DNA of 64,000 nucleotides, taken from the NCBI RefSeq assembly GCF_002968015.1, contig NZ_PUIP01000007.1, forward strand, positions 1 to 64,000. Direction: 5' to 3'. Shown here in pieces: positions 1-9,679 of this stretch. This stretch comes from Massilia phosphatilytica. Lineage in GTDB: Bacteria > Pseudomonadota > Gammaproteobacteria > Burkholderiales > Burkholderiaceae_D. Each line of letters starts with the position of its first letter. Within the stretch, counting starts at the first letter, position 1. Made by a program: the position numbers and the translations under genes. The notes below the pieces were generated by a model, which did not search any database, was not told the origin of the DNA, and saw nothing but the letters and a program-made list of their open reading frames with translations.

Positions 1-1
1 G

Positions 2-106
2 CCGGCCATCGACCGTGGTAACTCGTACCTGGCACCGAAGATCGACCTCAACCTCGTCGCGCGTCCGCGCGGTGCGGCTGTCGACGTCGGCGCCTACGAG
101 TACTAA
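2..106 (+). CDS. C-terminal end of a right-handed beta-helix (choice-of-anchor Q type) protein, partial
   Basis: Only the last 34 codons lie in the window, reading in frame from position 2 to a TAA at 104-106. The translated tail ends in DVGAYEY. Endings of the form D(I/V)GA(Y/F)E(Y/F) are typical of secreted right-handed parallel beta-helix proteins, including those annotated with a choice-of-anchor Q domain. The family call rests on that ending alone. Its position next to exopolysaccharide export genes would suit a secreted polysaccharide-binding or lyase-like protein, but the substrate cannot be inferred. Two overlapping GC-rich stem-loops follow the stop (116-133 and 130-150). Neither has a T-run, so any terminator here is weak. 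Confidence 0.5.
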   Translation, partial: PAIDRGNSYLAPKIDLNLVARPRGAAVDVGAYEY

Positions 107-213
107 TCTCCCATCCCCCGGCTCCGGCCGGGGCACACTCCACGTGCCCCGTGCCGTAGCCAAGAACATTCGTCAATCAGGATGAGCGGGGCAAGCTCCT
201 ACAAGTTGACGCG

Positions 214-2499
214 CTAATCAGAGTAGTTCAGGCGACCGATAGGGGCACCTGTGAACTCCTCCTTTAAACGACCGAAACGACTGGTCATATCGTTGAACAG
301 CACGCCTTGTGGTGATAGTCCAGCATGATTGAGCCGTTTAACAGACTCAGCAATTTCGGCATCGGTGGTCACTCGCGCTCGAGCGAGTAAGAATATCGCA
401 CCCGCTCGATCTCCAACGATGAGGGCGTCGGCCGCTTGCAGAAGTGGGGCTGCATCGATCAGAACCAGGTCGTAATTTGCGCTGACGGTGTCGAGCACCG
501 TATTGAAGTTCACAGTCAGCAGGAAGTCGGTACGATTCGGCGGCAACGGTCCAGTAGGAATGAAATCCAGGTTTTCGAGTACGTCGTGATGAATGATATC
601 GCCGAGCGGGACAGAGTCATTGATGGCATTGGAAAGCCCCTGATCACGGTTGACGCCGAAGTACCGATGCAGTTGGCCGCTGCGGAAGTCGGCGTCGATC
701 AGCAGAACGCGCTTGCCGCTGGCTGCCATCACAGCGGCGAAATTCACGGATACAAAGGTTTTGCCGAGTCCCCGGGTCGGACCAGCGAACATCACGATGT
801 TGTTCCTGAGGTGAGGCATCGCAAACAGCAAGGCTGATCGAAAGCTGCGTAAGCTTTCCACTGCAACGTCTTCGGGCATGATCTGCGCCAAGAGAGGGAG
901 AATACCTCGTTCGGGGCGGGCCTTGCGCATCAGCTTGTCCTGGTTGGCGCTATGCGGAATCGTGGCATAAACGACCCTCGCCTTCAGCAAGCTTTCGATT
1001 TCCTGGGGGTCGTCGATGCCACCCGTCATGGACTTGCGCATGAATGCAGTGACCGTACCAAGGAAAAGCCCTGTGACCACAGCCAGCGCCACGATCAGCG
1101 GACGGTTCGGTTTGATGGGCTTTTCCGGAGGGAGCGGCGCATCGACCATACGTACGTTGCTGACACGTCCGACAGAGATCAGGCGAAGTTGCTGGGCCGT
1201 ATTCGACAAGGCGGTATAGAGATCGGTATTGACCTTGATGTCACGCGTGAGACGCGCTTCGTCCTGTTCAAGCACGGGAAGCGCCCTGATCTGACGATTG
1301 GTTGCCTCGATCTCGGCGTCGACTTCCTTGATCTGACGATTGATCGCCGCAACGATCGGGTGGTCCTCTGTGAAACGTCCAAGCAGTTCCGTCTTTTTCT
1401 GGATCAAGTCGTTACGGCGCGCTCGTCCGGCTGCGAGCCGCGCCAAACTCATCCGCCCTTCTTCCTGCAGGTCGACTGTTCCGTTGGAGTTGCGGAATTG
1501 ATTGTATCGATCTTCCGACTGTTCCAGCTGACGCTTGAGGATGGGGAGTTGCTGGTTGAGGAACGCCAACGACTTTTGCGCTTCCTCAGTCTTGCGCGCC
1601 AGATTCTGTCGCATATACTCCCGTCCGATCTCGCTCAGCACGGCATATGTGCGACTGCGATCTCCGCCTTCGAGCTTGACCTCGATGATGCCTGATTGCT
1701 TTCCCTGTTCGTTGATGATCAGGGCATTTTGAATTGCCATGATCATCGCCAAACGCGACATGCGGCGCAGGCCGAACCGGCCGCCGGGATTCGCAGAAAG
1801 ACGATCGACCCTCAGCTCGATCAAGCCCTCTGGTGTCGGCACGCGGTATCGCAGCCCGACCTCGCCATCGAACAGGATCCGGTGATTATCACCTGAAAAC
1901 CGGAAGCGATTCTGGCCGAGTGCCGTCAGTGTGAATTCCTTTCCCAACCACACGTTAGGAACCTCGAACGTCGAGACCTCAGCCTTCTCGGCACCCCAGA
2001 CGTAGCCGCCGTAACCAAACAGGCCAGGCGTAGAGAGTGCATTGCTGTTCTGATTGGCGAACCAGAATCCTGCAATGGGAAAGTATTTCGGCTGGACGTC
2101 GATACACAACTTCAGATTCTCGACTGCACGCGATACCACCATGCGTGAGCGCAGTAGTTCCATTTCGGCAATCGCCGCCTTCTTGGTTTCGAACAGTGCT
2201 GACGCTTCGCTCAGGATGTTCTTCGATGCGTTCGGGCTCTCTTCCTCGACGTGGATCATCAGATCCGCTTCGTACACAGGCTTGGCGACAAGTGCGTACA
2301 GTACGGCCACTAACGTGATCAATGCGGTAACGCCCCCTATCAACCACCGACTCTCGTACAGGGTGTTCAAGTAGCTTTTCAGGTCGAAACCGGTGTCATC
2401 GCGCGAGGTGTCGACCACGCGGGGATCGAACGGCACACCCAGCATTTGCGGGCGCGGAACAATGGTTGACAGGGCATGCGGCTCGCCAATGGTACTCAT
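214..2499 (-). CDS. Polysaccharide chain-length determinant / BY-kinase (Wzc/EpsG-like)
   Basis: Inner-membrane polysaccharide co-polymerase of 761 residues. The layout is: a Wzz-type N-terminus, TM1 at about 52-72, a periplasmic domain with coiled coil near 300-405, TM2 at about 468-486, then a cytoplasmic P-loop kinase domain. Visible motifs are Walker A GPTRGLGKT (573-581), Walker A' LLIDADFR (599-606) and Walker B VLIDAAP (679-685). The family sets chain length and drives export through cycles of tyrosine autophosphorylation. The C-terminal tail holds only one tyrosine (Tyr759), not the usual cluster, so regulation may be altered. GGAG precedes the ATG by about 8 nt. The gene follows the Wza-like gene by 37 nt in the same direction, so the two are probably co-transcribed for exopolysaccharide export. 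Confidence 0.88.
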   Translation of the reverse strand: MSTIGEPHALSTIVPRPQMLGVPFDPRVVDTSRDDTGFDLKSYLNTLYESRWLIGGVTALITLVAVLYALVAKPVYEADLMIHVEEESPNASKNILSEASALFETKKAAIAEMELLRSRMVVSRAVENLKLCIDVQPKYFPIAGFWFANQNSNALSTPGLFGYGGYVWGAEKAEVSTFEVPNVWLGKEFTLTALGQNRFRFSGDNHRILFDGEVGLRYRVPTPEGLIELRVDRLSANPGGRFGLRRMSRLAMIMAIQNALIINEQGKQSGIIEVKLEGGDRSRTYAVLSEIGREYMRQNLARKTEEAQKSLAFLNQQLPILKRQLEQSEDRYNQFRNSNGTVDLQEEGRMSLARLAAGRARRNDLIQKKTELLGRFTEDHPIVAAINRQIKEVDAEIEATNRQIRALPVLEQDEARLTRDIKVNTDLYTALSNTAQQLRLISVGRVSNVRMVDAPLPPEKPIKPNRPLIVALAVVTGLFLGTVTAFMRKSMTGGIDDPQEIESLLKARVVYATIPHSANQDKLMRKARPERGILPLLAQIMPEDVAVESLRSFRSALLFAMPHLRNNIVMFAGPTRGLGKTFVSVNFAAVMAASGKRVLLIDADFRSGQLHRYFGVNRDQGLSNAINDSVPLGDIIHHDVLENLDFIPTGPLPPNRTDFLLTVNFNTVLDTVSANYDLVLIDAAPLLQAADALIVGDRAGAIFLLARARVTTDAEIAESVKRLNHAGLSPQGVLFNDMTSRFGRLKEEFTGAPIGRLNYSD

Positions 2500-2536
2500 G
2501 GGATTGCTCCGTGAATCAGGATATGCAATGAATCGA

Positions 2537-3676
2537 TCAAGGTCGATTGGTCGCGCTCACGGCCGAGGTCAGCGCGCCCGGGAACAGGAGACTCAGGTTG
2601 CGATTCCAGTTGGCCAGCGGCGTCGCAGCCACATACACGATGTCTTTCGGCCGGAGCTCGAAGGCTTCGGCCATCGCCAGCGATCCGGCCATCCGCGCGT
2701 CGAGCTGGAACACGCGTGTGCGCTCCGGTGTCTTGCGCACGACATAGACCTGGCGCGCGTCGCCGCTCAGGGGACTGATGCCGCCGCTCTCCCCCAGCGC
2801 TTCGTTGAGGGTCAGCCGGCCGTCGTGCATCGTCAGCGCCTTGGGTGTCACGACCTCGCCCGACACGAACACCTTGCTTTCGTCGCGCGAATGGACGCGC
2901 ACCACGTCGCCCGGCGCGAGCATGACCAGCCCTGGATTGATGTTCTTCTGCACCAGGTCGCGCAAGTTGATGGCGTAATGCGCCTCGCCGCGTTCCAGTT
3001 CGATGCGGCTCTGATCCGCCGTGGGCAGCAGGCCGCCGGCGCGATTGATGGCTTCGACCAGCGTCATCGGGATGTCGTTGATGGCCTGCAGGCCGGGCGA
3101 CTTGACTTCACCATCGATGTACACGCGCTTGCTGCGGTAAGCCTGCACGCGCAGCGTCACGTTCGGGTTGGCGAGATATTTGGCCAGGCGCGTCGTCAGC
3201 AGCGTGCGCGCCCGCTCCTCAGTGAGGCCTTCGACGGTCAGCAGCCCGGCCAGCGGGAACTGGATGCGCCCCTGGTGATCGACGACGAAGCCCTGCGGCG
3301 CCGCGTTCGCGTTTGCGGCCGCGGCGGCGGCGGCGGCGGGATCGGCGTTGGCGGCCGTGACGAGGCCGCCGGTCAGCTCGGGATGGTCCCACACGATGAT
3401 GGCCAGGATGTCGCCGCTACCGATCGCGTAAGGCGGCGGATTCGGCACCAGCAAGCGTTCGAGGTCCTCGTTGGCCCGCACCTGGTGGCGCTGGCGCTCC
3501 GTCGCGACCAGCTGGTCGGTGATCATTTCCGTGGGCGGCGCGGGCTCGTCCGCACCGGCGCGTTCCTGGGAGCGGAAGTGGATCGTCGGCGCGCACCCGG
3601 CCAGCACGGCAGAGCACAACCAGGCCAGGGCGATGGCCGCGACCAGTCTTAGAAATTGCGTAGTGGAAGGTTTCAT
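2537..3676 (-). CDS. Polysaccharide export outer-membrane lipoprotein (Wza/EpsE-like)
   Basis: Predicted 379-residue lipoprotein with a hydrophobic signal peptide and lipobox LAGC, giving lipidated Cys28 from the chosen start. The body has the poly-export domain followed by SLBB-type segments, as in Wza-family proteins that form the outer-membrane exit channel for capsule or exopolysaccharide. The ATG at 3676 is preferred to one 27 nt upstream because it starts directly at the signal peptide; no strong ribosome site distinguishes them. An Ala-rich stretch near 120-130 is encoded by a run of GCC/GCG codons. It is followed within 37 nt by the chain-length/kinase gene, so export channel and co-polymerase form one unit. 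Confidence 0.88.
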   Translation of the reverse strand: MKPSTTQFLRLVAAIALAWLCSAVLAGCAPTIHFRSQERAGADEPAPPTEMITDQLVATERQRHQVRANEDLERLLVPNPPPYAIGSGDILAIIVWDHPELTGGLVTAANADPAAAAAAAANANAAPQGFVVDHQGRIQFPLAGLLTVEGLTEERARTLLTTRLAKYLANPNVTLRVQAYRSKRVYIDGEVKSPGLQAINDIPMTLVEAINRAGGLLPTADQSRIELERGEAHYAINLRDLVQKNINPGLVMLAPGDVVRVHSRDESKVFVSGEVVTPKALTMHDGRLTLNEALGESGGISPLSGDARQVYVVRKTPERTRVFQLDARMAGSLAMAEAFELRPKDIVYVAATPLANWNRNLSLLFPGALTSAVSATNRP

Positions 3677-3798
3677 GTGTTGCCTGTCGAAATGAGCCGC
3701 CAACCTCTGGCAATCAGAGTCAGGGTAAGCTGCTCAACCGACAGGACTTTGGCGCACGTCAAGTGCCGCGCATAGGTAAACCGTGGCGCCGACGGACG

Positions 3799-5535
3799 TC
3801 AGTGCATCTCTTCCATCAGCCGCAGGACGCCGGCGAAGCGCCAGACGCGCCTCAGCTCGATCACGTCGTAGTTCGCCGCGACGTTCGGTGGAAACGCCGA
3901 GTAGCGCGCATTCAGGCGCACGATGCGGCGCACGAAGTCGTCGATGTCGGCACGGCCGCTCGAGCGCAGGATGGTCACGTCCTCGACGCTGCCGTCGCTA
4001 CGGATCGCCACGCTGACGATGGGATCGGTGCGGACGATGTCGGCCGAAAGCTGGGCTTCGCTCAGGACGGCGTTACGCTCGATCTTCTGGCGCACGCTGT
4101 CCATGTACATGCGCAGCGGAATGTCGCGGCGCGCCGCTTCGGCCAGCGCGCGCCGCACGGCCCGTGCCGCGTCTTCGGCGGGCTGCACGACGCGCGGCAC
4201 GGGTTTCAAAATGTCGATGCCGCGCATCATCTCGCGCGCGCGCGAGGCCAGGTCGCTGCCCAGCGCCCCGCGCGGGAGCGAGCCGTTGCCGCGTCCGGCG
4301 CCATCGCCACTGCTGGCGTCCGCGCCCGCGCGCGCCGGCCCCGGCGATGGGGACTCGGGCACGGCACGCTCGCGTGCCTCACGTGCCTGCTGTTGTGCCA
4401 GCCGGGCGTTCTCTTCCGCCTGCCGGCGTGCCGCCTGTTCGGCCTGCGCCTGTTCCTGGCGCGACCGTTCTTCCGCGAGCCGCCGGGCCCGTTCCTGGTC
4501 CGCCAGCTGTTGCCGGACAGCCTCCTCCGCGCGGCGCTGCTCGGCCAGCTGCTGTGCCCGCTCCTGCTCGGCCTGCTGAATGCGTTGCTGCTCGGCCAGC
4601 TGTTGTGCTCGCTCCTGCTCGGCCTGGCGCAGACGCTGCTCGGCCAACCGCTGCGCCTTTTCCTGCTCAGCCTGCTGGAGGCGTCGCTGCTCGGCCATGC
4701 GCCATTCTTCCTCGTCCTGGCGTGCTTTCGCCTGCGCTTCCTCGGCCGCGCGCTGCTCGGCCAGCGCCGTCGCGTATTGCGCGGATTGCTCGGCAAGGCG
4801 CTGCCGCTGCTGTTCGGCGTCTGCCCGCAGCCTGTCCTCGGCGTCGCGACGCAGGCGGGTCTCCTCCGCTTCGCGCCGCGACGTCCGTTCACGCTCGCGT
4901 TCTTCGGCCAGGCGGGCGCGCTCTGCCCGTGCGGCTTCCAGGGCCGTCGCATCCTCCTCGACGGGCGTATCGACCTCGGCCGCGGGCTCGGTGCGGGCCA
5001 GCGGTTCCGGTGCGGGAGCGGACTCGACGGCTGGCAGCGGCACCTCGAACGTGTTGTCCTGATGGGTTTCCTGGGCGATCACACGCGTATGCAAGCCATC
5101 GGCAAGGCGCGTGGCAGGCGGTTTACGGCGGCGTTTGGCGACCCGCCGCGCCGGCGGCGCGGGCGTGGGCGCAGGTGCCGCAGCGGTGGGTGCGAGCACG
5201 ACGGGATCGACGAGCGTGAAGCCGTGACGCGGCGTGGCCGGGTGCGCCGGCGTCGACGGCGGTGCCACTGGTGTGGGTGTGGGCTCGGCCGCGACCGGCG
5301 GCAACGCGGGCGCCGGCGGCATCGGCACAGGCGCAGGTACAGGCGTGGATACCGGGGGCGCAGACGTCAGGCGGACCGCCACCGGGCCGCCGGGTCCAGG
5401 ACGCAATCCGGGAATGCCGAACTGCAAGGACAGGACGAGGGCATGCAGGAGCAAGGAAACCAGCACACCCATTGCCAGCCGGCGCTCTGATGCGTCCAGG
5501 GATGTGGCGGGTCGTGCCGCGGAAGCATTCGGCAT
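3799..5535 (-). CDS. TonB/TolA-like envelope protein with long coiled-coil
   Basis: 578-residue protein with one N-terminal membrane helix (about 21-42), a Pro/Ala-rich stretch, a long Glu/Gln/Arg/Ala-rich helical region built from repeats of the type LAEQ(R/Q)RxQQAEQE, and a C-terminal TonB-like domain (about 480-578). That domain carries the pattern RSDGSVEDVTILRSSG. TonB- and TolA-type proteins span the periplasm and link inner-membrane energy complexes to outer-membrane partners. No exbB/exbD or tolQRB genes are adjacent, so the partner is unknown; the Wza-like exporter is its downstream neighbour. The start at 5535 removes 30 residues that do not look like coding sequence. It could equally be annotated as TolA-like. 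Confidence 0.75.
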   Translation of the reverse strand: MPNASAARPATSLDASERRLAMGVLVSLLLHALVLSLQFGIPGLRPGPGGPVAVRLTSAPPVSTPVPAPVPMPPAPALPPVAAEPTPTPVAPPSTPAHPATPRHGFTLVDPVVLAPTAAAPAPTPAPPARRVAKRRRKPPATRLADGLHTRVIAQETHQDNTFEVPLPAVESAPAPEPLARTEPAAEVDTPVEEDATALEAARAERARLAEERERERTSRREAEETRLRRDAEDRLRADAEQQRQRLAEQSAQYATALAEQRAAEEAQAKARQDEEEWRMAEQRRLQQAEQEKAQRLAEQRLRQAEQERAQQLAEQQRIQQAEQERAQQLAEQRRAEEAVRQQLADQERARRLAEERSRQEQAQAEQAARRQAEENARLAQQQAREARERAVPESPSPGPARAGADASSGDGAGRGNGSLPRGALGSDLASRAREMMRGIDILKPVPRVVQPAEDAARAVRRALAEAARRDIPLRMYMDSVRQKIERNAVLSEAQLSADIVRTDPIVSVAIRSDGSVEDVTILRSSGRADIDDFVRRIVRLNARYSAFPPNVAANYDVIELRRVWRFAGVLRLMEEMH

Positions 5536-5704
5536 GCTGGTCGTGTCGCGTCGGAAGATGAAGATATGAAATGTTGCTGGATTGATAGCACAGCTTACAC
5601 GCGACAGTAAAGGGGAAGCGCACAAATGGGGGCGCGCACGGTTCGGAACGCTGTTTGTAATCCCGGCTACAATGAATTGGACCGATCAGCAGCCAGAGGT
5701 TCGC

Positions 5705-7006
5705 ATGTCGCCAGGATTTATTTTCGCTACGGGTATCGAAAACAGCATTCCGACCATCGACAACGGCCGGGTGCGCATGGACGAGATGGAAAAGTGCGGC
5801 CATTACAAATATTGGCGCACGGACTTTGACCTCGTGCAGGAACTCGGCCTGAAAGTCCTGCGCTACGGACCGCCCCTGCACAAGACCTGGCTCGGCCCCA
5901 AGCGCTACGACTGGGAATTCGCAGATCTCGCCCTCAATGACCTGCGCCAGCGCAATATCGCATCGATCGTCGACCTGTGCCACTTCGGCGTGCCCGACTG
6001 GATCGGGAATTTCCAGAATCCCGATTTTCCCGAATTGTTCGCTGAGTATGCCGGCACGTTCGCGCGACGCTACCCGTGGCTGCAGTTGTACACGCCGATC
6101 AACGAGATGTCGATTTGCGCCCTGTTCTCTGCCCTGTACGGCTGGTGGAACGAGCAGATGACGACGGACCGCGGCTTTGTCACGGCGACGAAAAATCTCG
6201 TCAAGGCGAATATCCTGGCCATGTACGCGATCTTGAAAGTCCGTCCCGATGCCCTGTTCGTGCAAAGCGAATCGACGGAATACTTCCACGCCGAAAGCCC
6301 GTCCGCCATTGGCCCGGCCGAGCTGTACAACGCGCGGCGCTTCCTCGCGCTGGACTTGAATTACGGCCGTCGCGTCGATTCGGAAATGTACGAATACATG
6401 ATGGACAACGGCATGACGCGCGAGGAATACCACTTCTTCCTGAACAATAATCTGAAGCACCACTGCATCATGGGCAACGATTATTACCAGACCAACGAGC
6501 ACTACGTGTCGGCGGACGGGCTGACGCGCGCGGCAGGTGAAATCTTCGGCTATGCGGTCATCACGCACCAGTACTACAACCGCTACCGGCTGCCCGTGAT
6601 GCACACGGAAACGAATCTGTGCGAAGGACCGCGCGGCGACGAGGCCGTGCATTGGCTGCGCAAGGAATGGGCGAACGTCCTGCGCGTGCGCAACAACGGC
6701 GTGCCGCTCGTCGGTTTTACGTGGTATTCGCTGACGGACCAGGTCGATTGGGACACGGCCCTGCGCGAGAACAACGGCAACGTCAATGCGCTGGGGCTGT
6801 TCGACCTCGACCGCAAGATCCGGCCCGTCGGCATCGCCTACAAGGAGCTCGTACGGGCCTGGATGGAGGTGCTGCCGACGCAAAGCGTCTGCCTCCAAGT
6901 GCCGATCGTGATGCCGCACGAATTCCAGCGCCATGTCCCGCCGCCCAGCGGCTGGCCATTCGACGACGACGCGACCCTCGCGCCGCGCACCGAAGAACGC
7001 GAGTAA
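5705..7006 (+). CDS. Family 1-type glycoside hydrolase
   Basis: 433-residue (beta/alpha)8-barrel protein resembling GH1 beta-glycosidases, with no signal peptide and so probably cytoplasmic. The likely acid/base is Glu134 in TPINE, matching the NEP motif, and the nucleophile Glu302 in HTETN, where classical GH1 enzymes have TENG. The start at 5705 is chosen for an AGAGG 7 nt upstream and because the protein then begins directly at the barrel (GIENSIPT); an in-frame ATG at 5672 is the alternative. A TACAAT sequence at 5668-5673 could be the -10 box. It is divergent from the TonB-like gene and convergent with the metallo-hydrolase. The atypical motif context makes substrate prediction unsafe. 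Confidence 0.75.
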   Translation: MSPGFIFATGIENSIPTIDNGRVRMDEMEKCGHYKYWRTDFDLVQELGLKVLRYGPPLHKTWLGPKRYDWEFADLALNDLRQRNIASIVDLCHFGVPDWIGNFQNPDFPELFAEYAGTFARRYPWLQLYTPINEMSICALFSALYGWWNEQMTTDRGFVTATKNLVKANILAMYAILKVRPDALFVQSESTEYFHAESPSAIGPAELYNARRFLALDLNYGRRVDSEMYEYMMDNGMTREEYHFFLNNNLKHHCIMGNDYYQTNEHYVSADGLTRAAGEIFGYAVITHQYYNRYRLPVMHTETNLCEGPRGDEAVHWLRKEWANVLRVRNNGVPLVGFTWYSLTDQVDWDTALRENNGNVNALGLFDLDRKIRPVGIAYKELVRAWMEVLPTQSVCLQVPIVMPHEFQRHVPPPSGWPFDDDATLAPRTEERE

Positions 7007-7025
7007 TCGATCGACCGCGGCACGG

Positions 7026-7961
7026 TCAACGCTCGCCCGGCGCGAAGGTGTAGGTCTCGCCGTGCGCCAGATAGACGACCTGCTGGTCGAGCCCGGCCGC
7101 CTTCACTTCCTGCGCGAAGTCCGACAGCGGCGATTTGAACACGTCGTAGTCGTTGTAATGGATGGGAATCGCCTTTTTCGGCTGGATGATCTGCATCAGC
7201 GTTACGCCATCCTTGCCATCCATCGTGACCTTGAAGACACCCAGGATGCGCGTACCACCCAGGTGCAGCAGGGCGAGGTCGACACCGGGAAACCGCTGTG
7301 GAATCGACTTCAGGTCGTCGTAGATCAACGTGTCGCCACTGACATACATGCGGTAACTCGGTGCCGCCGTGTTCGGACCGAAGTCGAGTACCGATCCCAT
7401 CACGGGCGGCAGCAGCGCCTGCATGCCTGCCTTGCCGTGACGGCCGGGCGCCGCCGTGATGCGCAGCCGCGCTTCGCCTTTTTCGATGTCGATCCGGTCC
7501 CATGTCGACAGGCCGAAGGTGCGCTGGAATCCCATGTCCTTGAGCTTCCGGGCCGCTGACTTGGTCGTGATGATGGGAATGTTCTTGTCGAGTTTTTCCT
7601 GCACGAGCTTGTCGAAGTGATCCTCGTGCAGATGCGACAGCACGACGAGGTCGATCGGTGGCAGTTGCTCGAGATTCAAGGCGGGGTTCGTGAGACGCTC
7701 GGCCGTGATGCCGTAGCCGAGGTGCACATGGTCGCCCTTGTGCAGGAAATTGGGATCCGTCAGGATCGTGAAGCCCTGGTAGCGGATCAGCACCGTCGCG
7801 GTGCCGATGAATTGCACGGTGCCGTTCGCCGTAAGCGGCGCGTCCGCCGGCAGGAGCCTGAGTGCAAGGGTGGCAGCTTCCGGCGCCTTCGTTTGTGCGT
7901 TTGCGACCACGCAACCCGACAAGAACATCGCCATCGCCAATACCACCCGAACCAGCACCAT
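7026..7961 (-). CDS. MBL-fold metallo-hydrolase lipoprotein (UlaG-like)
   Basis: 311-residue metallo-beta-lactamase-fold protein. The N-terminus is a lipoprotein-type signal with lipobox LSGC. The zinc motif HLHEDHFD sits near residues 110-117 and matches HxHxDH. The overall sequence resembles the UlaG/YtnP-like branch that includes L-ascorbate-6-phosphate lactonase and related periplasmic hydrolases, rather than true beta-lactamases. The ATG at 7961 is preferred over an upstream TTG because a purine-rich GGCGGGGGG precedes it. It lies between the converging glycosidase gene and the tRNA genes and shows no operon partner, so the substrate is unknown. Confidence 0.8.
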   Translation of the reverse strand: MVLVRVVLAMAMFLSGCVVANAQTKAPEAATLALRLLPADAPLTANGTVQFIGTATVLIRYQGFTILTDPNFLHKGDHVHLGYGITAERLTNPALNLEQLPPIDLVVLSHLHEDHFDKLVQEKLDKNIPIITTKSAARKLKDMGFQRTFGLSTWDRIDIEKGEARLRITAAPGRHGKAGMQALLPPVMGSVLDFGPNTAAPSYRMYVSGDTLIYDDLKSIPQRFPGVDLALLHLGGTRILGVFKVTMDGKDGVTLMQIIQPKKAIPIHYNDYDVFKSPLSDFAQEVKAAGLDQQVVYLAHGETYTFAPGER

Positions 7962-8051
7962 ATCGCCCCCCGCCAATGTCGAGCAAAGACTAGCATGCGG
8001 GTCTGCACGCTGGCGTTTGCTAGCCAGCAGTCAACGAAAGGATGGGTGGGA

Positions 8052-8128
<77 letters not shown>

Positions 8129-8145
8129 TACGGCTTCATAAATGA

Positions 8146-8172
8146 AAACGGGCCGTCGAAGACAGCCCGTTT
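8146..8172 (-). terminator. Stem-loop between tRNA-Pro and tRNA-Arg
   Basis: Inverted repeat AAACGGGC (8146-8153) / GCCCGTTT (8165-8172) with an 11-nt loop. Read on the minus strand, the stem is followed by TTTCATTT, so it may be a terminator after tRNA-Pro or a processing structure between the two tRNAs. The T-run is interrupted. Confidence 0.45.
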
Positions 8173-8180
8173 GCAAACGG

Positions 8181-8257
8181 TGGTCGGAGTACAAGGATTC
8201 GAACCTTGGACCCCCTGCTCCCAAAGCAGGTGCGCTACCGGGCTGCGCTACACTCCG
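8181..8257 (-). tRNA. tRNA-Pro (anticodon TGG)
   Basis: Cloverleaf on the minus strand: acceptor CGGAGTG/TACTCCG with one G-T pair, D-arm GCGC/GCGC, anticodon stem CCTGC/GCAGG around TTTGGGA (anticodon TGG), T-arm CAAGG/CCTTG around TTCGAAT, discriminator A and an encoded CCA at 8181-8183. It is the promoter-proximal tRNA of the pair. Confidence 0.97.
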
Positions 8258-8320
8258 ATTGGAACGATCATACCCCGCCAGGCGGGAAGCGTCAATGAAG
8301 CCTCCCGTCGCGGCGGAGGG

Positions 8321-9661
8321 TCAGACTTCCAAGCGCGTAGCGATGCGTTTTGCCATCGATTCGGCCAGTTCGGCGTTCTTCGCCTCGACCATGACCCGCA
8401 CGAGCGGTTCCGTGCCGGACGGGCGGATCAGCACGCGGCCATCGTCGCCCAGTTCGCGCTCGACGTTGTCCTTTTCGGCCACGACGGCGGCGTTCTTCGT
8501 CCAGTCCGTGCCCGGTTGCACGCGCACGTTGATCAGGGTCTGCGGATACAGCGTCAGGTCGCTGCAGCATTCGGCCAGGCCCTTGCCGGAACGCTTGAGC
8601 GCGGTCAAGACCTGCAGTGCCGACACGATGCCGTCGCCGGTCGTGTGCTTGTCCAGCGCCAGCAGGTGGCCCGAGCCCTCGCCGCCCAGCAGCCAGCCCC
8701 GCTCCTGCATCATCTCCAGCACGTAGCGGTCACCGACCTTGGCGCGCGCGAAGCCGATGCCCATTTCCTTGAATGCCACCTCGAGCGCCATATTGGTCAT
8801 CAGGGTACCGACGGCACCAGCCACCGGACCGGTTGCCAGGCGCGCACGCACCATCACGTACAGCAGCTCGTCGCCGTTGTACAGGCGGCCTTCCGCGTCG
8901 CACATGATCAGGCGGTCGGCGTCGCCGTCCAGCGCGATGCCGAGGTCGGCCTTGTGCTCGACGACAGCGGCCGCCATCGCCTTCGGTGCCGTCGCGCCGA
9001 CGCCGTCGTTGATGTTGAAGCCGTCCGGCTTCGTACCCAGCTCGACGACTTCGGCGCCCAGTTCATGGAACACGTGCGGCGCGATGTTGTAGGCGGCGCC
9101 GTGGGCGCAGTCCACGACGATCTTCAGGCCGCGCAGGTCGAGTTCGTTCGGGAACGTGCTCTTGCAGAATTCGATGTAACGCCCCTGCGCGTCGCGCAGG
9201 CGCGTGGCGCGGCCCAGCTTTTCCGACGACACGCAGCCCATCGGCTGGTCGACCATGTCCTCGATGTCGAGCTCGACGGCGTCAGGCAGCTTGGTGCCGT
9301 GGCCCGAGAAGAACTTGATGCCGTTGTCCTGGAACGGGTTGTGCGACGCCGAAATCACGACGCCGGCCTGCAGGCGCAGTGCGCGCGTCAGGTAGGCGAT
9401 GGCCGGGGTCGGCATCGGTCCAGCCAGCATCACGTCGACGCCGGCTGCCGAGAAACCGGCTTCCAGTGCCGCTTCCAGCATGTAGCCGGAAATACGCGTG
9501 TCCTTGCCGATCAGGACCGTAGGGCGTTCGCTCGTGCCGGCTTTATCCTTGGCCAGCACCTTGCCGGCCGCATAACCCAGCCGCATCACGAAATCAGGGG
9601 TGATGGGCGAATTGCCCACCAGGCCGCGTATGCCGTCGGTACCGAAATATTTGCGTGCCAT
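8321..9661 (-). CDS. glmM: Phosphoglucosamine mutase
   Basis: 446-residue alpha-D-phosphohexomutase that converts glucosamine-6-phosphate to glucosamine-1-phosphate for UDP-GlcNAc, peptidoglycan and LPS synthesis. The start [13 protein letters not shown], the phosphoserine loop ISASHNP, the metal loop DGDADR and the phosphate-binding [12 protein letters not shown] near the C-terminus are all present and in order. Length matches GlmM. It lies 18 nt downstream of folP on the same strand, the conserved folP-glmM arrangement of proteobacteria. Confidence 0.97.
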   Translation of the reverse strand: MARKYFGTDGIRGLVGNSPITPDFVMRLGYAAGKVLAKDKAGTSERPTVLIGKDTRISGYMLEAALEAGFSAAGVDVMLAGPMPTPAIAYLTRALRLQAGVVISASHNPFQDNGIKFFSGHGTKLPDAVELDIEDMVDQPMGCVSSEKLGRATRLRDAQGRYIEFCKSTFPNELDLRGLKIVVDCAHGAAYNIAPHVFHELGAEVVELGTKPDGFNINDGVGATAPKAMAAAVVEHKADLGIALDGDADRLIMCDAEGRLYNGDELLYVMVRARLATGPVAGAVGTLMTNMALEVAFKEMGIGFARAKVGDRYVLEMMQERGWLLGGEGSGHLLALDKHTTGDGIVSALQVLTALKRSGKGLAECCSDLTLYPQTLINVRVQPGTDWTKNAAVVAEKDNVERELGDDGRVLIRPSGTEPLVRVMVEAKNAELAESMAKRIATRLEV

Positions 9662-9679
9662 TAATTAAATTCTCTTCAT

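Noticed and set aside
4164..5219. Long plus-strand reading frames opposite the TonB/TolA-like gene
   Set aside because: They are mirror frames of a repetitive GC-rich coiled-coil region. They are rich in Arg/Ala/Pro and show no domain or start signal.
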